Shown here: positions 34,782 to 46,178 of the stretch, piece by piece
Position numbering within the stretch: position 1 is the first letter of the stretch
How the letters are laid out: the number at the start of each line of letters is the position of its first letter
NCBI GenBank assembly: GCA_022813625.1
Contig: JAKLMB010000044.1
Span: 186,001-250,000 of the forward strand
Direction of reading: 5' to 3'
DNA length: 64,000 nucleotides
Source of the DNA: Aaosphaeria pasadenensis
Taxonomy: Eukaryota; Ascomycota; Dothideomycetes; Pleosporales
Position numbers and translations under genes: made by a program
Notes under the pieces: model-generated
What the model was told of the DNA's origin: nothing
What the model saw: only the letters and a program-made list of their open reading frames with translations
Databases searched by the model: none

Positions 34782-35657
34782 GAGCACAGTTATAGTTGTT
34801 AATGTTTATGGTTGTTAAAATGTATCGTCGATAGATCTATCATGTCCCTCGGCTTCCCAATCTATCTCAAGTTTTAGTGATTCGAAGAAGCCTAGGGCCT
34901 GATCTGAGGGAACAGGGCCTTGGTCAAAATAAAGCAATCTATGTTCCTATGTTCATAACAATGCGCTCAAGTAATAGCCGTACACAATGCTCCACGATGC
35001 TCCATTTGACTCTAAATGGCTTACTGTTGATATGTATCTCGAGTCCCTTAGTTGTTGGTCCAGTTGCAAGCCCTATTCACCTCTAGGATTCACTCTTCTA
35101 ACTCTATTGCACAGTATTGCTAGGTAGACGGCGTAAACCTTGCTATCATGTTTGAGGTAGATACGTGGATATCAAAACATTTGTAGTTCCGATCTTGCGT
35201 CCTGGGCCATTTGGGTTAGGGCATATGTAATAGGGAATCAACCCATAGAATTCCACCAACGGAGTCGTGGTAATTGAAATTGAAAGGGGGGAATTAGTTC
35301 TGGTCCAAGGAGGGCAGAGGCGTGACTTGTTTTGGTGTTCGCACCCGAAGCGGTCGCTGAATGGTCACTTTGAAAACATGCGGGGTAAAATAGCTCAACT
35401 CTACCACCATGCGTACCTGGTAGTACATACTGAATTGATGTTGGTAGTCTCCGTTTTCATGAGAACCCACTTCCTCCGCATCAATTTCCTCTTTGTGGTA
35501 GGTGATGTGCTCAGACGCCATCCGCTTACAACTTCATGACTACTTTATAACAGGGATAGATTGCTGCATCAAAAGTAAACCCCAGGCAAGGCGGCGTTGC
35601 AAGAAGATCTCAAAGCTGCTGCATTTTCATATCATAACCAAGCCTCTTCGTCCAAAG
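34782..35657. other. Intergenic, no gene seen
   Basis: About 875 bases between two plus-strand genes. No domain-bearing frame. An in-frame stretch upstream of 35658 is open back to 35502 but looks non-conserved. Confidence 0.4.
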
Positions 35658-36791
35658 ATGTCAGCGCCAGACCTCAAAATCAGGAGGATCGACGTTTTCT
35701 CCGTCGGCCTCCCCTACTCCGGCGGCGTCTATTACCTCTCTGAAGGTCGGACGTACACCCACTTCGATGCTACAATCGTCCGCATCAACGCGTGCTCCTC
35801 TTCAGGTGCCGAAATCGAAGGATGGGGTGAATCCACGCCATTCGGCAGCACCTATGCGCCTTCTCATGCCCGCGGCGTGCGCGCAGCAATCGCAACGATA
35901 GCCCCAGAGCTGATCGGTCTAGACCCGCGGCGCGTCGAAAGAATTAATGACGCCATGGATTCCGCCCTCAAGGGCCACGAAGATGCGAAGACTGCGCTTG
36001 ACGTGGCGTGTTGGGATATCTTTGGCAAATCCGTTGGTCTACCCGTTTGTGAATTACTTGGTGGCCGGACGGATGTCGAGCTGCCAATGATATCGAGTCT
36101 AGGCGTCTGTAGTCCCGAGGAAATGAGGAGGCAAGTGCAGAAGTTTCGGGATGAAGGGTACATGGGTCATAGTGTGAAGGTCGGCACAAATCCTGTGAAT
36201 GATGCAGCAATCATCACATCAGCACTAGCCGACAAACAGGAGGGCGAGTTTTTCCTCGTGGATGCAAACTGCGGTATGACGACTGAAAGCGCTTTGAGAA
36301 TGCTCAGGTTACTGCCACCCGGCCTAGATTTTGTGCTTGAGAGCCCATGTGCAACTTGGCGCGAGACAGTGTCGTTGAGGAAGAGGACAAACATTCCCAT
36401 CATTTTCGACGAATTGGCTACCGATGAGGCCTCTCTCGCACGCATGATCTCCGAAGATGCTGCTGAAGGAATTGGACTGAAGATCTCGAAGGCTGGCGGG
36501 CTGACAAGGGCAAGGCGGCAAAGAGATATTTGCATCGCCGCTGGCTACACCCTAAGTGTGCAGGATACGACGGGTAGTGACATTGCGTTTGCAGCGATTG
36601 TCCACCTAGCTCAGACAGTGCCGCAGAAGAATCTGCGGTGCATCCTGAACTCAAGAGGGATGGTGACGCTAAAGACGGCAAATTCGAGTTTTGAAGAGTC
36701 AGGAAAGGGTGTTAAGGCAGGTAAAGCCCCGGGTCTAGGTATCGAGGTAAAGACCAATGTTCTGGGCGAAGCAGTGGCAAGCTATGTGTAG
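35658..36791 (+). CDS. Enolase-superfamily dehydratase (MR/MLE subgroup)
   Basis: Intronless, 377 residues. The capping domain (1-125) is followed by a TIM barrel. Acid/base lysine lies in HSVKVG, metal ligands in VDANCG (Asp), VLESPC (Glu) and FDELAT (Asp/Glu), and a second catalytic lysine in LKISKAGGLTRA. The pair of lysines on opposite barrel strands is the mandelate-racemase/muconate-lactonizing arrangement. 'RARRQRDICIAAGY' and 'SVQDTTGSDIAFAAI' resemble proteins described as cis-3-hydroxy-L-proline dehydratases. That substrate is inferred from pattern, not proven. An amino-acid permease and an SDR lie just upstream, which fits use of an amino-acid-like substrate. Cytosolic, Mg-dependent. 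Confidence 0.85.
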   Translation: MSAPDLKIRRIDVFSVGLPYSGGVYYLSEGRTYTHFDATIVRINACSSSGAEIEGWGESTPFGSTYAPSHARGVRAAIATIAPELIGLDPRRVERINDAMDSALKGHEDAKTALDVACWDIFGKSVGLPVCELLGGRTDVELPMISSLGVCSPEEMRRQVQKFRDEGYMGHSVKVGTNPVNDAAIITSALADKQEGEFFLVDANCGMTTESALRMLRLLPPGLDFVLESPCATWRETVSLRKRTNIPIIFDELATDEASLARMISEDAAEGIGLKISKAGGLTRARRQRDICIAAGYTLSVQDTTGSDIAFAAIVHLAQTVPQKNLRCILNSRGMVTLKTANSSFEESGKGVKAGKAPGLGIEVKTNVLGEAVASYV

Positions 36792-37420
36792 ATAACAGAC
36801 CAGCAGTGCAGGGTATGTCATGGAGGCTTGTACATGGATCACAGCTTCTCTTACTATTCGGGCATCATACTCTTTGCTACTAGCAATACACAGTTCTATA
36901 ATTACATTTACTTCTCAACTCTGCAATCTATTCTTCTACATGCCAGACAGGTCTAAGGCCCTGCGTAATTTTCAGCACAGGGACAAATCTACAACATTTG
37001 GAATACTCAAGTATTGTGCCGGCTTCATCTTCACTAGGGAAATAGTGATTAACCTTGAGGGTGACTTGGTTGGGGTTGTGCCAGACGTGCCTGCCATTTC
37101 GCCAGCAGGCATTCTGAGGTTGGCCATTGACGACTGGAAGACACACAACGGATCTTTTACGTCTCGGAAATCACGTCGAGGTTCTGTTCTATCTACACTG
37201 TCCGAATACAGCAGCAAAATAGCAGTCATTACTATGGGTTGCATGCGTGGTTTGCACTTGTTACCATGAACACGGTGGGAAATACCCGACTTGGTTTTGC
37301 GGGCAGAAAGAGATGGCTGCAACTAGATTGTAGAATTTGAGACATTTGGAGATTTTGTCTTGATATTGACCTGTGCTCAACACATATTCGAGTGAATCTT
37401 CCAAGACTGCAACATCAATT
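36792..37420. other. Convergent intergenic, no gene seen
   Basis: About 630 bases between convergent stops. A 149-residue plus frame here is an unsupported open stretch without domain features. Confidence 0.45.
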
Positions 37421-38533
37421 TCAGTTTATATCTAGTACAATCTTCCCACTGCTAGCCTTTAACTGGAAATCCTCCTGTGCTTCGCCTATATCCTGGAGCT
37501 TGTAGACCTGCCCAACATGCGGCTTAATCTCCCCCTTCTCAATGTAAGAGATAAGGTTGGCGAACACTTCCTCATCCTGGAATGTACAGCCGAAGAAGCT
37601 TAAATCTTTCAGGTACAGTGTTCGCAAATCCAGCTCCACAATCGGACCTGCAATAGCACCAGCTGTTGCATACCTGCCCCCATTCTTCAAAACGTCGAGT
37701 AACTCTGCAAAAGATGGACCGCCCACAACATCCAGCACGACATCTACACTCATCCTCCCCAGCGCACCTACAACACTTTCGCCTCGTACAACTACCTCGT
37801 CAGCCCCTAACTCCAGAACCTGTCCCTGTTTCTCTTTCCCTGAAACTGCGACTACCCGCGCTCCGCGCCGCTTGCACAGTTGCACTGCGGCCGCACCGAC
37901 GCCGCCACTCGCGCCCGTAATTACTACAGTCTCGCCTTGGCCAACCCGGCTTCGATGCAGCATATTCTCTGCTGTAGAAAATGCACACGGCACACTGCCG
38001 AGCTCCAGGTCTGTCCATGACGGCGCATTGACCGCGTACACGTCTGCGGACGGCGCTTTGGTGTACTGAGCGAACGCGCCGTCGCATTCTGAGCCGAACG
38101 TCCAGCACTCGAATGCTACACTCGAAGTGTAATGCATGAGCATACTGCGTACGAGGACGCGCTGCCCAATGCGCGAAGACGAAACGGACGAGCCAACAGC
38201 CACGACGTATCCGCAGCAGTCAGCACCCTGAACACGAGGGAATTCTAGTGCTTTTCCAGACCATGAAGCATCTTCGTCTTTTCGGGTTTCGCTGGCAGCA
38301 GTTGATTCTGAAGCCGTCCCTTGCTTGATGCCCTTGCTGTACCACCCGATTCGCGTATTGATGTCGGTGTTGTTTAACCCTGCTGCCGCGACTTTGATCA
38401 GCACTTCTGTGGCGCTTAATTCAGGGACGGGCAGATCGGTTCTGTATTTGAGCACTTCTGGTCCACCGTGACCGGTAAGGATGACGCCAGACATCCTGTC
38501 AGGGACCCGGGGCGCTTGGATCAAAGCTGTCAT
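37421..38533 (-). CDS. MDR-type zinc-free alcohol dehydrogenase/quinone reductase
   Basis: Intronless, 370 residues. It has the medium-chain dehydrogenase layout: a GroES-like half with 'VLIKVAAAGLNNTDINTR' and 'VQGADCCGYVVAVGS', then a Rossmann half with 'VVITGASGGVGAAAVQL' (AxGGVG type) and 'DVVLDVVGGPSF'. The NADP-type motif and lack of the full zinc-ligand set suggest a zinc-independent quinone/enoyl reductase. I used the ATG at 38533 because the N-terminal extension up to 38716 is Ser/Asn-rich and unlike the family. A Ser/Thr/Glu-rich insert at about residues 65-85 is unusual. The substrate is probably an enone or quinone-like compound. Confidence 0.83.
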   Translation of the reverse strand: MTALIQAPRVPDRMSGVILTGHGGPEVLKYRTDLPVPELSATEVLIKVAAAGLNNTDINTRIGWYSKGIKQGTASESTAASETRKDEDASWSGKALEFPRVQGADCCGYVVAVGSSVSSSRIGQRVLVRSMLMHYTSSVAFECWTFGSECDGAFAQYTKAPSADVYAVNAPSWTDLELGSVPCAFSTAENMLHRSRVGQGETVVITGASGGVGAAAVQLCKRRGARVVAVSGKEKQGQVLELGADEVVVRGESVVGALGRMSVDVVLDVVGGPSFAELLDVLKNGGRYATAGAIAGPIVELDLRTLYLKDLSFFGCTFQDEEVFANLISYIEKGEIKPHVGQVYKLQDIGEAQEDFQLKASSGKIVLDIN

Positions 38534-40071
38534 TATGAGCACTCCGGTTGTGTATAGTTGCAGGCTTTCACAATTTTGACTCGACGATTTGCTTGTTAGA
38601 CAGGGGCGTAAAGGTCGACTATAAAAGGGCCAGAAAGACTTGAAAAGGTAATTGCTTGAAGTAGAGTTATAATAGCCTGTCAGATTCGATCCTATGCAGT
38701 TGCTCTGATTGGTCACTTTAGAAGCATGCTTCCCAACCCTTAATAATGCAAAGTGTCCCGGTCTGCCTTCCCCGTTTAGATTAATCGCTACGGGTACCTC
38801 GAAGAAGACAAGTTTTACAGTATCTTCCTACTATGCCTACTCTCCCTGTACCTATTTACTTTATCGACTTAGTGGCTGGTTTTCTCTGGTTCCGCACGAT
38901 TATCAGCAAACGCCAAGGCCACTCGTGTTCGAAGTGTACGTACTGGCTATCATCTTCGGAGCATTTGCGGTTAATTACTTGTAATTAGTTTGGGGGAGTG
39001 GAATGGTACTCATCGGGATTTAATGGTCTACGCAGTGCCACATCTTAAGTATATTGCAACGCCACAGGATTAACACATCTTGGTAACATTCCACAGTAAA
39101 TATAGGCGGGGATGTCTGGGTTCGCTGGAAGTACATTGAGCTGTGAAATGTCTTTTCTCTTAGCTTTGATACATGGTATAGTGCAATCCCACTACCACCG
39201 AAGTCCCATTGTCCTTTTCTTCCTACCACATTGTCGCGCCTAAGACGAACATACAGCCCGGGGGCAACAACTACGGTTAGGAAGAGTAAGGCATCTAGCC
39301 ATAGATGCCGAATGAGGTGAAGGCATCTTTCCTAGGGTACGACTCATTGCCTAAATATCTATATCATTCAAGTGGATCTACTCTTCTGCTGTACAGGAAA
39401 CTGCGTTATCGAAATTGAGAGTACTGGTGAAAAGAGCATATGTATCATTCATCTTACGTGCACTATTGATTATCTCAAATCTACCCTTCACGTTCAATTG
39501 CTAAAGGTCTATTATTCTGGCTCTTGTTGTAGTTTTTATGATAGAACGGCAACTTCCCGCTGGTGTTAAACCAATGACCTCGATCTTCGAAGGTAAGAAA
39601 AAGCTAAATCCAAGACACTTACGCCATTTTCGACTAACATCTCGATATACAATCTATGCCGCTTTAATATGCCCAGCTGCGGCAGTCCAAAGTCAATAGC
39701 AAACAATTCAGGATCAGAGATGAATGAACGAATAGGCATTCTGCTTTCTCGTTTACATGATCGTTGTGATCTGCTGTACAGATCCCTGCACACAGTTGGG
39801 CAAATTTTCGAGAATGCTCAGATAGCTCATTCATATTACGTATGAAAACGGACGAGATAAGAACGTGAGGATGTGAAGTAAAACGTGAGCCATGGAGAGA
39901 AATTAGTTGTTTTCTCGATACTCTTGCTGCACTAATACTCTTGCTCAGTACATTATAGGCAGCAAAATCCAACGAAATGCGGTACTCGTTTCCATGTGGT
40001 GACATAGAATCATCTCTGACGAACAAGGTCACTTCAAGTACGACGCTTTCTCATCTACCCCCACATTCGGA
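38534..40071. other. Long intergenic, no gene supported
   Basis: About 1.5 kb. The open frames (for example 39664-40032 minus) have no recognisable domains. The 5' part is the promoter of the MDR gene. Confidence 0.45.
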
Positions 40072-40923
40072 TCAAGCAATGCCGAACCACTTCACATCTT
40101 GAGCCCCTTGGACCGAAACAGGATGACCAACACCAACGGCCCAGGTTCCTTGGAGTCGAGATCCGTACACGTACGTTATCCATCCACTGACTGGCGTATT
40201 CTGCTGCACAATATCCGGAATTGTGTCATAGCCAAACACAGAAGCCCAAGCAGCAAGCGTCTTGTTGAACGACGATGAGCCAATAATTGTGTCTTGCGAT
40301 CCCAAATACGTCTGCACTTTGGGATATGTCCCGGTCCAGCTTGGATACATGCTGCGTATGTTGCCCGAATACCCAGCGGAATATATCACTGCCGAGTTGA
40401 AGATATCCGGGTAGACACCAGCCATGGTGTTCTGCAGCAGCTTAGTTCAGTCGACTTGCCCATCTACGATCAAAGGACTTACCGCCATAGTGCCGCCCGA
40501 TGATTGTCCCGTTACGCCAACTTTGGCCGTATTCACTTTGTATGTACTGATAGCGTAGCTCGCCATGTTTGCGATGGACTGGCTCGCACCACCTCCATTG
40601 TGCGTTAATGAGGCTTTTGAAGTTGCATCCCATGCCCCTGCAGGTGACTCTGGGTAAACAACTATAAAGCCATGTTGATCAGCAAGAGTAGCGTACGGTG
40701 TAGAAGTAAACTCCTGCTGCGCGTTACCAGAAGCACCGTGACAGGCAACAACTAGACCAGGAGATGCTGCGAGAGTGCTTGGCACATAGATATACATGTT
40801 CAATGAAGCTGGATTAGAGCCCCAATTGCTGACTTTAGTCAAGGACGCACGCTTGACGAGCACACCAAAGCCGGATGAAACTCCAGAGAGAAGAGTGCAT
40901 GTGAGAAAATTGGAGATATGCAT
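40072..40923 (-). CDS. Secreted CE1-type esterase (feruloyl/acetylxylan esterase-like)
   Basis: Two exons (40923-40483, 40440-40072) with a very short 42-nt intron give 269 residues. The N-terminus from MHISNF has a hydrophobic core followed by VKR, a likely signal peptide with a dibasic site. 'LVVACHGASGNAQQ' (oxyanion region), GQSSGG with the nucleophile Ser, 'YLGSQDTI' for the Asp and a late VGHPVSV His give a full triad. The fold matches the PHB-depolymerase-like CE1 group acting on plant cell-wall esters. There is no cellulose-binding module. I chose 40923 because the upstream in-frame methionine would bury the signal peptide. Likely role: secreted plant-polymer deesterification. Confidence 0.85.
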
Positions 40924-43900
40924 AATGCTCGAAGCGGGATTTTGAAGTTGATCAAGCACAAAAGGAGCTTCGCGCGATGCGTGATTGATGCTCAATTTAC
41001 CTGGCCTTTATATACAATCGTTCCGCCGTACTGTTTCCTCACGAACGCGAGGATTATAACGGCATTCAGCGGAGGTATTCCGAAGTGATATTGTGTCCAC
41101 AGCGAACTAGTCTCATGAGAATATTTTTAAGTCGACGCTAATTGGCTGCGAAGACCCTGAATGCCTGCGTTTACCGCCTCGGCGTGACCGGAATGAGATC
41201 GCAACGAGATTCGGGATGCGAGCACGTGGCGTCAGGGACGCGGGAGTGGCGGGGTAGAATCTGGGGTACATCAGGTAAGAAATTAGTTGCTTGTTGTTCG
41301 TATGGAGGTGTTGGATCAGGAGATTACGCCAAGACAAAGTGCCAGCATTTACCAACTTTTCTTGCAAGATCACGACGCTGATAACGTGTGACATTGTCCT
41401 TCATACAATTGCTTCCTTCACCTCCGGAACCTCTTGCGCGGTTGCCATTGTAGAATCCGCTTCAGTGACGACCAATTGCTCATCTACTCTAACAAAGCCT
41501 ACGCGAAACTTGCGTGCACGTAATACAAGGCTCGTGATTCGTGCCGGAAACGAAAAACAAGACGCGGCTTTGGTGATGCACCCGATGCAGTAGGCACGCC
41601 CACGACGCCGTGCAAGCGCTGCTGCCGAGAAAAAAGACTGTGCACCTTTGGAATCAAAAGAAATTCTAAAAATAAAATGAAAATGGGGAGCTGCCAATCT
41701 GATGAGATGCACCTGGGTACTGATTACACAACTTTGCTGGAAATGCATGTGAATCTCTTGCAAGACAACTTTGTACAATCTGAACGACCGGGGAATCTAC
41801 CCACGAGAGCTTGGAGTGCAGGTGGATCCAAGCTACAGGATGACTATACCAAGACAGCTACAGCGCCACTAACAGCACAGACTTGCCAACACACGCCAAA
41901 GCTAAACATGGCTTTGAGGGTTTTGGACTGAATGATGGGTGGATGACGTTACTTGCATACTCTTCAGTGCAGCCTTTCATGCAAGATCTAAGGGTATCTG
42001 GCTTTCCATGGGCGGACGAGACGACTCTGGTCTTCATTTGGAATTTCGACGGCTGAAGACTGTGGCGTGGCCAATCTCAACCAGGCAGTCCGACCTTATA
42101 CAGCACCGGCTATTGCTTTAGAGCTTTTGGTATATGGAGCCGCACAACTTGGTATGCAGGTTTATGAACACTGACATCTGTTGACCAATCTTCCCTGTAC
42201 CGACAGGTCATTACGAACTCATGACTCGTCAATTGTCCAAATTGGGCTATTCCAAATTTTCTGAAGATTTTGTACCATAATTCCTCCTAAGTACCTTATA
42301 TACGCCTACTAAGCAAAAGCCGCATAGCTAGTCGGCCTTCTCGACTATTATGAAGGGAAGGTCTCTTCTGCCACCAAGCAATCGAAGTTCCCGCATAGTC
42401 CGACGGAGCAATTAGGATGGTGAAAATTGAGGGATCTAGGTAACCATACGAATTTGTCCCGTTTTATAGAGCTTCCCTAGATCATACTCGTACAGATAAT
42501 TGTTTCCATGCTAGGCAACTACATTGAATGGCGTGTAGTCTTATTGAGCTGAAAATAAGGCATTGTTACACTCTCACGGAATTTCCCACGGGGACTGATC
42601 ATCGTTGACATGTGCAACTGGCTTTTGATAGTTTTCCCGGTCGGCAAAGCTATTCGGGCCTGTAGGGCCTGGTCTGGCAGCTGAAATTGACCCTGATAGA
42701 TCTCGCAGATATAGGCCCGAGCAGCGCCGTGAGGAAACGTCACTCGGTACCTTTAAGCGTGAGCACGCCTAACTTCTTTAGAACAAAACGTAATGCAAAC
42801 CTTATGCCCCTCGGATTGACAGAAATTCGCTAGTCTAGACAAGCAGTCAACTGAGTTCTGTCTGAATGTTGAGAAGGCCATGTTCGAGAAGTGGCCCTCT
42901 GCTGAGTGAAATACTTGCTAAGCCATATCTCGTCCTGCGGCAAAGACATAGATAGCTAATCTAGACTTCACAGCTGCAGCTCCACCAACATGATTGAGAC
43001 CGATAACCCAGTCGACATCTGTACTGGAATCCAACGGGTCCTACCTGGTCTGATATACAATTTGGCTCAAAGTGCTACCTTTCTTAGCAGCCCAGCATTA
43101 GTATGACGACAAAGAGAACGAAGAGGATTAAAGCGATATGGATGTGGATGACTTCGACAGTGAGGGACTCAGTGGTGGGTGGCAAGGCGGAACAGGATGG
43201 AGAGCAGACAGACGAAGAAGAGGAGGTTGGCAAAGACAGATAGATCCATTTGAGTCAATTCAAGCGATACGTTATTCCAGTAGGTCACTCCATCTCGTTT
43301 CGCAAGCCTTTTCGCCGAAGGCTAGGACGGTAATCTTATGGTGGGCACGCCTCACATCACCCAAGCTAATGAGCCATGCAGATAAGGCCGGCCAATACAA
43401 CAGCCAGCTGTAATAAAAGTTAATATTACTTATCGTCTGCCATGGCTGGATCACGAGCTTTCGAGAGCGCCTAACGGGTCATGCATGGCTGGAGCATTCT
43501 TTGCGAATACCCAGCAGCGGCCCATTCGTTGACCAGCTTTGACATCGGAACATTACGAGTCTTGTTCAGGACTGCGGTTGATCCGAATTGCTTGTTAGCA
43601 ACCTCGTGAATTGTGATACGCTATCGGATTGTCCCGAGGCGAGACGCGAGTCGTGGTTGGTTTGTAGTGTGGAGTCGGGAACCAACATAGTACAGTCTAG
43701 AGCCAGAAAGAGCATCAAGTCGGGGAATGAAGCTGAGGCTGCCCAACATAGGAGATTTGCCCAACTCAATACCGTTCTTCATCTGAGGCCATCGCAACAA
43801 GGGATCTACATCGTAGATGACGGCCAGCATATGAAACTATCGGAAGAAGCCGACGTGTAAGTCGCCTCGGCACCCAGGCCTCTAGCAGACTACCACATCG

Positions 43901-44148
43901 TGTAAAGTGCGTCTCAGCATGGCGATTGACCTGATGATCGTGTAACTGAATATGCGGATAGGTCCGAGTCAGCAACGCTGTTTGATGCTGGAGCTGAAGG
44001 CTTCACCTACATGTAGATGTAACAGATTCATATAGATCTGCATCCGCATCAGCGCTACCAATGCCCATCAGGCCAGACACAGTGTTTCTGTGGTAGATAC
44101 AATTCATCATCAATCTGCTAAACATTATTTGTAGCTTCCCTTGCAATC
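40924..44148. other. Gene-poor stretch of about 3.2 kb
   Basis: No gene can be supported. Open frames such as 41401-41778 (minus, 125 residues), 43138-43413 and 43588-43860 (plus) lack domains, signal peptides or clean introns. The final 250 bases are the promoter of the gene at 44149. Degraded gene remnants are possible, but I cannot identify their source. Confidence 0.45.
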
Positions 44149-45603
44149 ATGCTATCCAAAGTCCTTCCGGTTCAGGACCTGCCGCAAGGTGGTCCCGGGA
44201 AGCAGACCAATCATTACGTTCATCCGGACGATCTTCGCACAGCATTCGCCCTAGAAATGTCACGGATGTACAGGAACGAGGTCCCTCTGTACAGCGATCT
44301 GATACGGATTGTTGAAGGAGTAAACGACCAAAAGTTTGCTCAGTCAATCAACTCCAACACTATGGATCGCCTAGACTTGGAACGACATGGCGCTATTCGC
44401 CTAGGAAAGCCTATGGAGATGCGCACTGTTTGTCGCATTTTTGGAGTGCTCGGGATGAGGCCAGTGGGTTACTATGATCTATCTGCGGCTGGTCTACCAA
44501 TGCATGCGACATGCTTCAGGCCGACAGCGGTGAGCTCATTAGCCAAGAATCCCTTCCGAATTTTCACGACCTTGTTACGACCTGAGCTTATTCGGTCGAA
44601 AGAAGCGCAGGATCTAGCTGAGTGTATGTTAGCCAAACGTACAATCTTCAGCCCTGAGCTGATGCGGATGTTGAACACTGCTGAAAGCCAGGATGGACTG
44701 GATCCGGAACAGGCAGGAATCTTCATCCAGGAAACCCTCAAGACTTTTAGTTGGGCTCCAACTGCTGCTGCTACAGCTGAGGAATACCAGCTACTCAAGG
44801 CTCAACATCCAATCTTGGCCGACATCGCCTGCTTCAAGACAGCTCACATCAATCACCTCACTCCTCGGACACTCGACATCACCACGTCACAGGAGAACAT
44901 GCGCAAGGAGGGCATGGCAGTAAAGGACAGAATCGAAGGCCCTCCATCCCGACGCTGTCCAATCCTTTTGCGCCAGACAAGTTTTCTTGCCCTTGAAGAG
45001 CCAATCAAGTTTGTCAACAACAGCCACGATGAGTCTCTGCAGATGGTCCAGGGTTCTCACAAAGCTCGGTTCGGAGAAATCGAGGAGCGCGGCGCAGCTG
45101 TCACACCATATGGTCGAAAGTTCTACGATGAGCTCCTAAGCAAGGCCATGGAGAATGCCACCGGGCTGAGCCCTGAGGAAGTAGATGAGAAAATGATATC
45201 TACCTTTCGCAGATTTCCAGACGATTGGGATGAGCTTCGAGCACAGGGCCTGATATACTACGAGTATGAATGCACTGGCAAGAGCATTCCCGACACAATT
45301 ACATCGTGTGGCACAGATAGGGCAACCATCGTTCAGCAGCTTCTAACAGAGGGCGTGTTGGAAACGAAACCAATCACGTACGAAGACTTCCTCCCTTTCT
45401 CAGCTGCCGGAATCTTTCAGTCCAACCTAGGCGACAAGTCCAAGCAGGACAACTTGCCCATCCTTAAAGGATCGGCTGCACAAGATCAACTTGAGAGGGC
45501 GTTAGATATGTGTATTATAGACCCAGATCAACTGTACGCCTCCGCGCAAGAGGCTAGCTTGGAGATATGTCTGCGCAAGCTAGGTACAAGCCGTCGAACA
45601 TAG
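44149..45603 (+). CDS. DUF1338 / HglS-type 2-oxoadipate dioxygenase/decarboxylase
   Basis: Intronless, 484 residues, the family length. The DUF1338 (YdcJ) core is clear. 'LERHGAIRLG' supplies H80 and, four residues on, R84. 'AHINHLTPRT' supplies H233/H236, and 'FGEIEERGAAVTP' supplies Glu at about 310-313. In characterised HglS proteins two His and one Glu hold an Fe(II), and the Arg binds the 2-oxoacid. All corresponding positions seem kept. The known reaction converts 2-oxoadipate plus O2 to D-2-hydroxyglutarate and CO2, a late lysine-degradation step. The next gene is a D-2-hydroxyacid FAD dehydrogenase and the one after that a pipecolate/saccharopine-type oxidase, so the context strongly supports the lysine reading. 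Confidence 0.88.
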   Translation: MLSKVLPVQDLPQGGPGKQTNHYVHPDDLRTAFALEMSRMYRNEVPLYSDLIRIVEGVNDQKFAQSINSNTMDRLDLERHGAIRLGKPMEMRTVCRIFGVLGMRPVGYYDLSAAGLPMHATCFRPTAVSSLAKNPFRIFTTLLRPELIRSKEAQDLAECMLAKRTIFSPELMRMLNTAESQDGLDPEQAGIFIQETLKTFSWAPTAAATAEEYQLLKAQHPILADIACFKTAHINHLTPRTLDITTSQENMRKEGMAVKDRIEGPPSRRCPILLRQTSFLALEEPIKFVNNSHDESLQMVQGSHKARFGEIEERGAAVTPYGRKFYDELLSKAMENATGLSPEEVDEKMISTFRRFPDDWDELRAQGLIYYEYECTGKSIPDTITSCGTDRATIVQQLLTEGVLETKPITYEDFLPFSAAGIFQSNLGDKSKQDNLPILKGSAAQDQLERALDMCIIDPDQLYASAQEASLEICLRKLGTSRRT

Positions 45604-46178
45604 CTTGGCATTGGAAGGAGAAACTGTTTTGTGCATCGTAACGAGCAATTGAATAGAGAAATTGATCTATGGGCCTCGAGTCAGAGCATAATTAGCATAC
45701 GCATGTATACACTTTGGGATGCCCGTAACGACAGCTGAGAGGCAAATGTGCAATGTCAAAAACGAAGACGTGCTAAACTTCCCGCAATATGCGATACTAA
45801 GATGCGTGGGCGTATTCGTCTGCAGCTGATGCCGCAACAAAACAATCATCTGCCTTGTCTCCACTCATCAAGCCTGTAGCAATCGTGAACTCGGTAAGCC
45901 CCGGAGCCAGTTGGAATGACTGCATGACCGTTCCGCTATCGGGACTTACCTTGGGTCTTCCACGCCTGGAATATCCCGAACGAAGCAGCCTCGTGCTGCG
46001 CCAGAACAAAGTGTGCGGCATCCCGTAAATGACCCTACGAGTATGTGACTATGCCATTGAGTATAACACATTGGAAATTCTTTACCTGAAAATCAATTCT
46101 ATACAAGCTGGGATTTAACATGGATCAAGGACCTCACAGGATTCGAGGAATAGAAGCTTTGCGGACTTGCATTTCATC
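45604..46178. other. Intergenic, promoter of the FAD dehydrogenase
   Basis: About 575 bases between two plus-strand genes. A 74-residue minus frame at 45797-46021 is not supported by any family feature. Confidence 0.4.

Noticed and set aside
36820..37269. 149-residue plus-strand open frame
   Set aside because: Lies in a convergent intergenic stretch, overlaps open frames on the other strand and shows no domain.
41401..41778. 125-residue minus-strand open frame
   Set aside because: No recognisable family feature, signal peptide or supporting splice sites.
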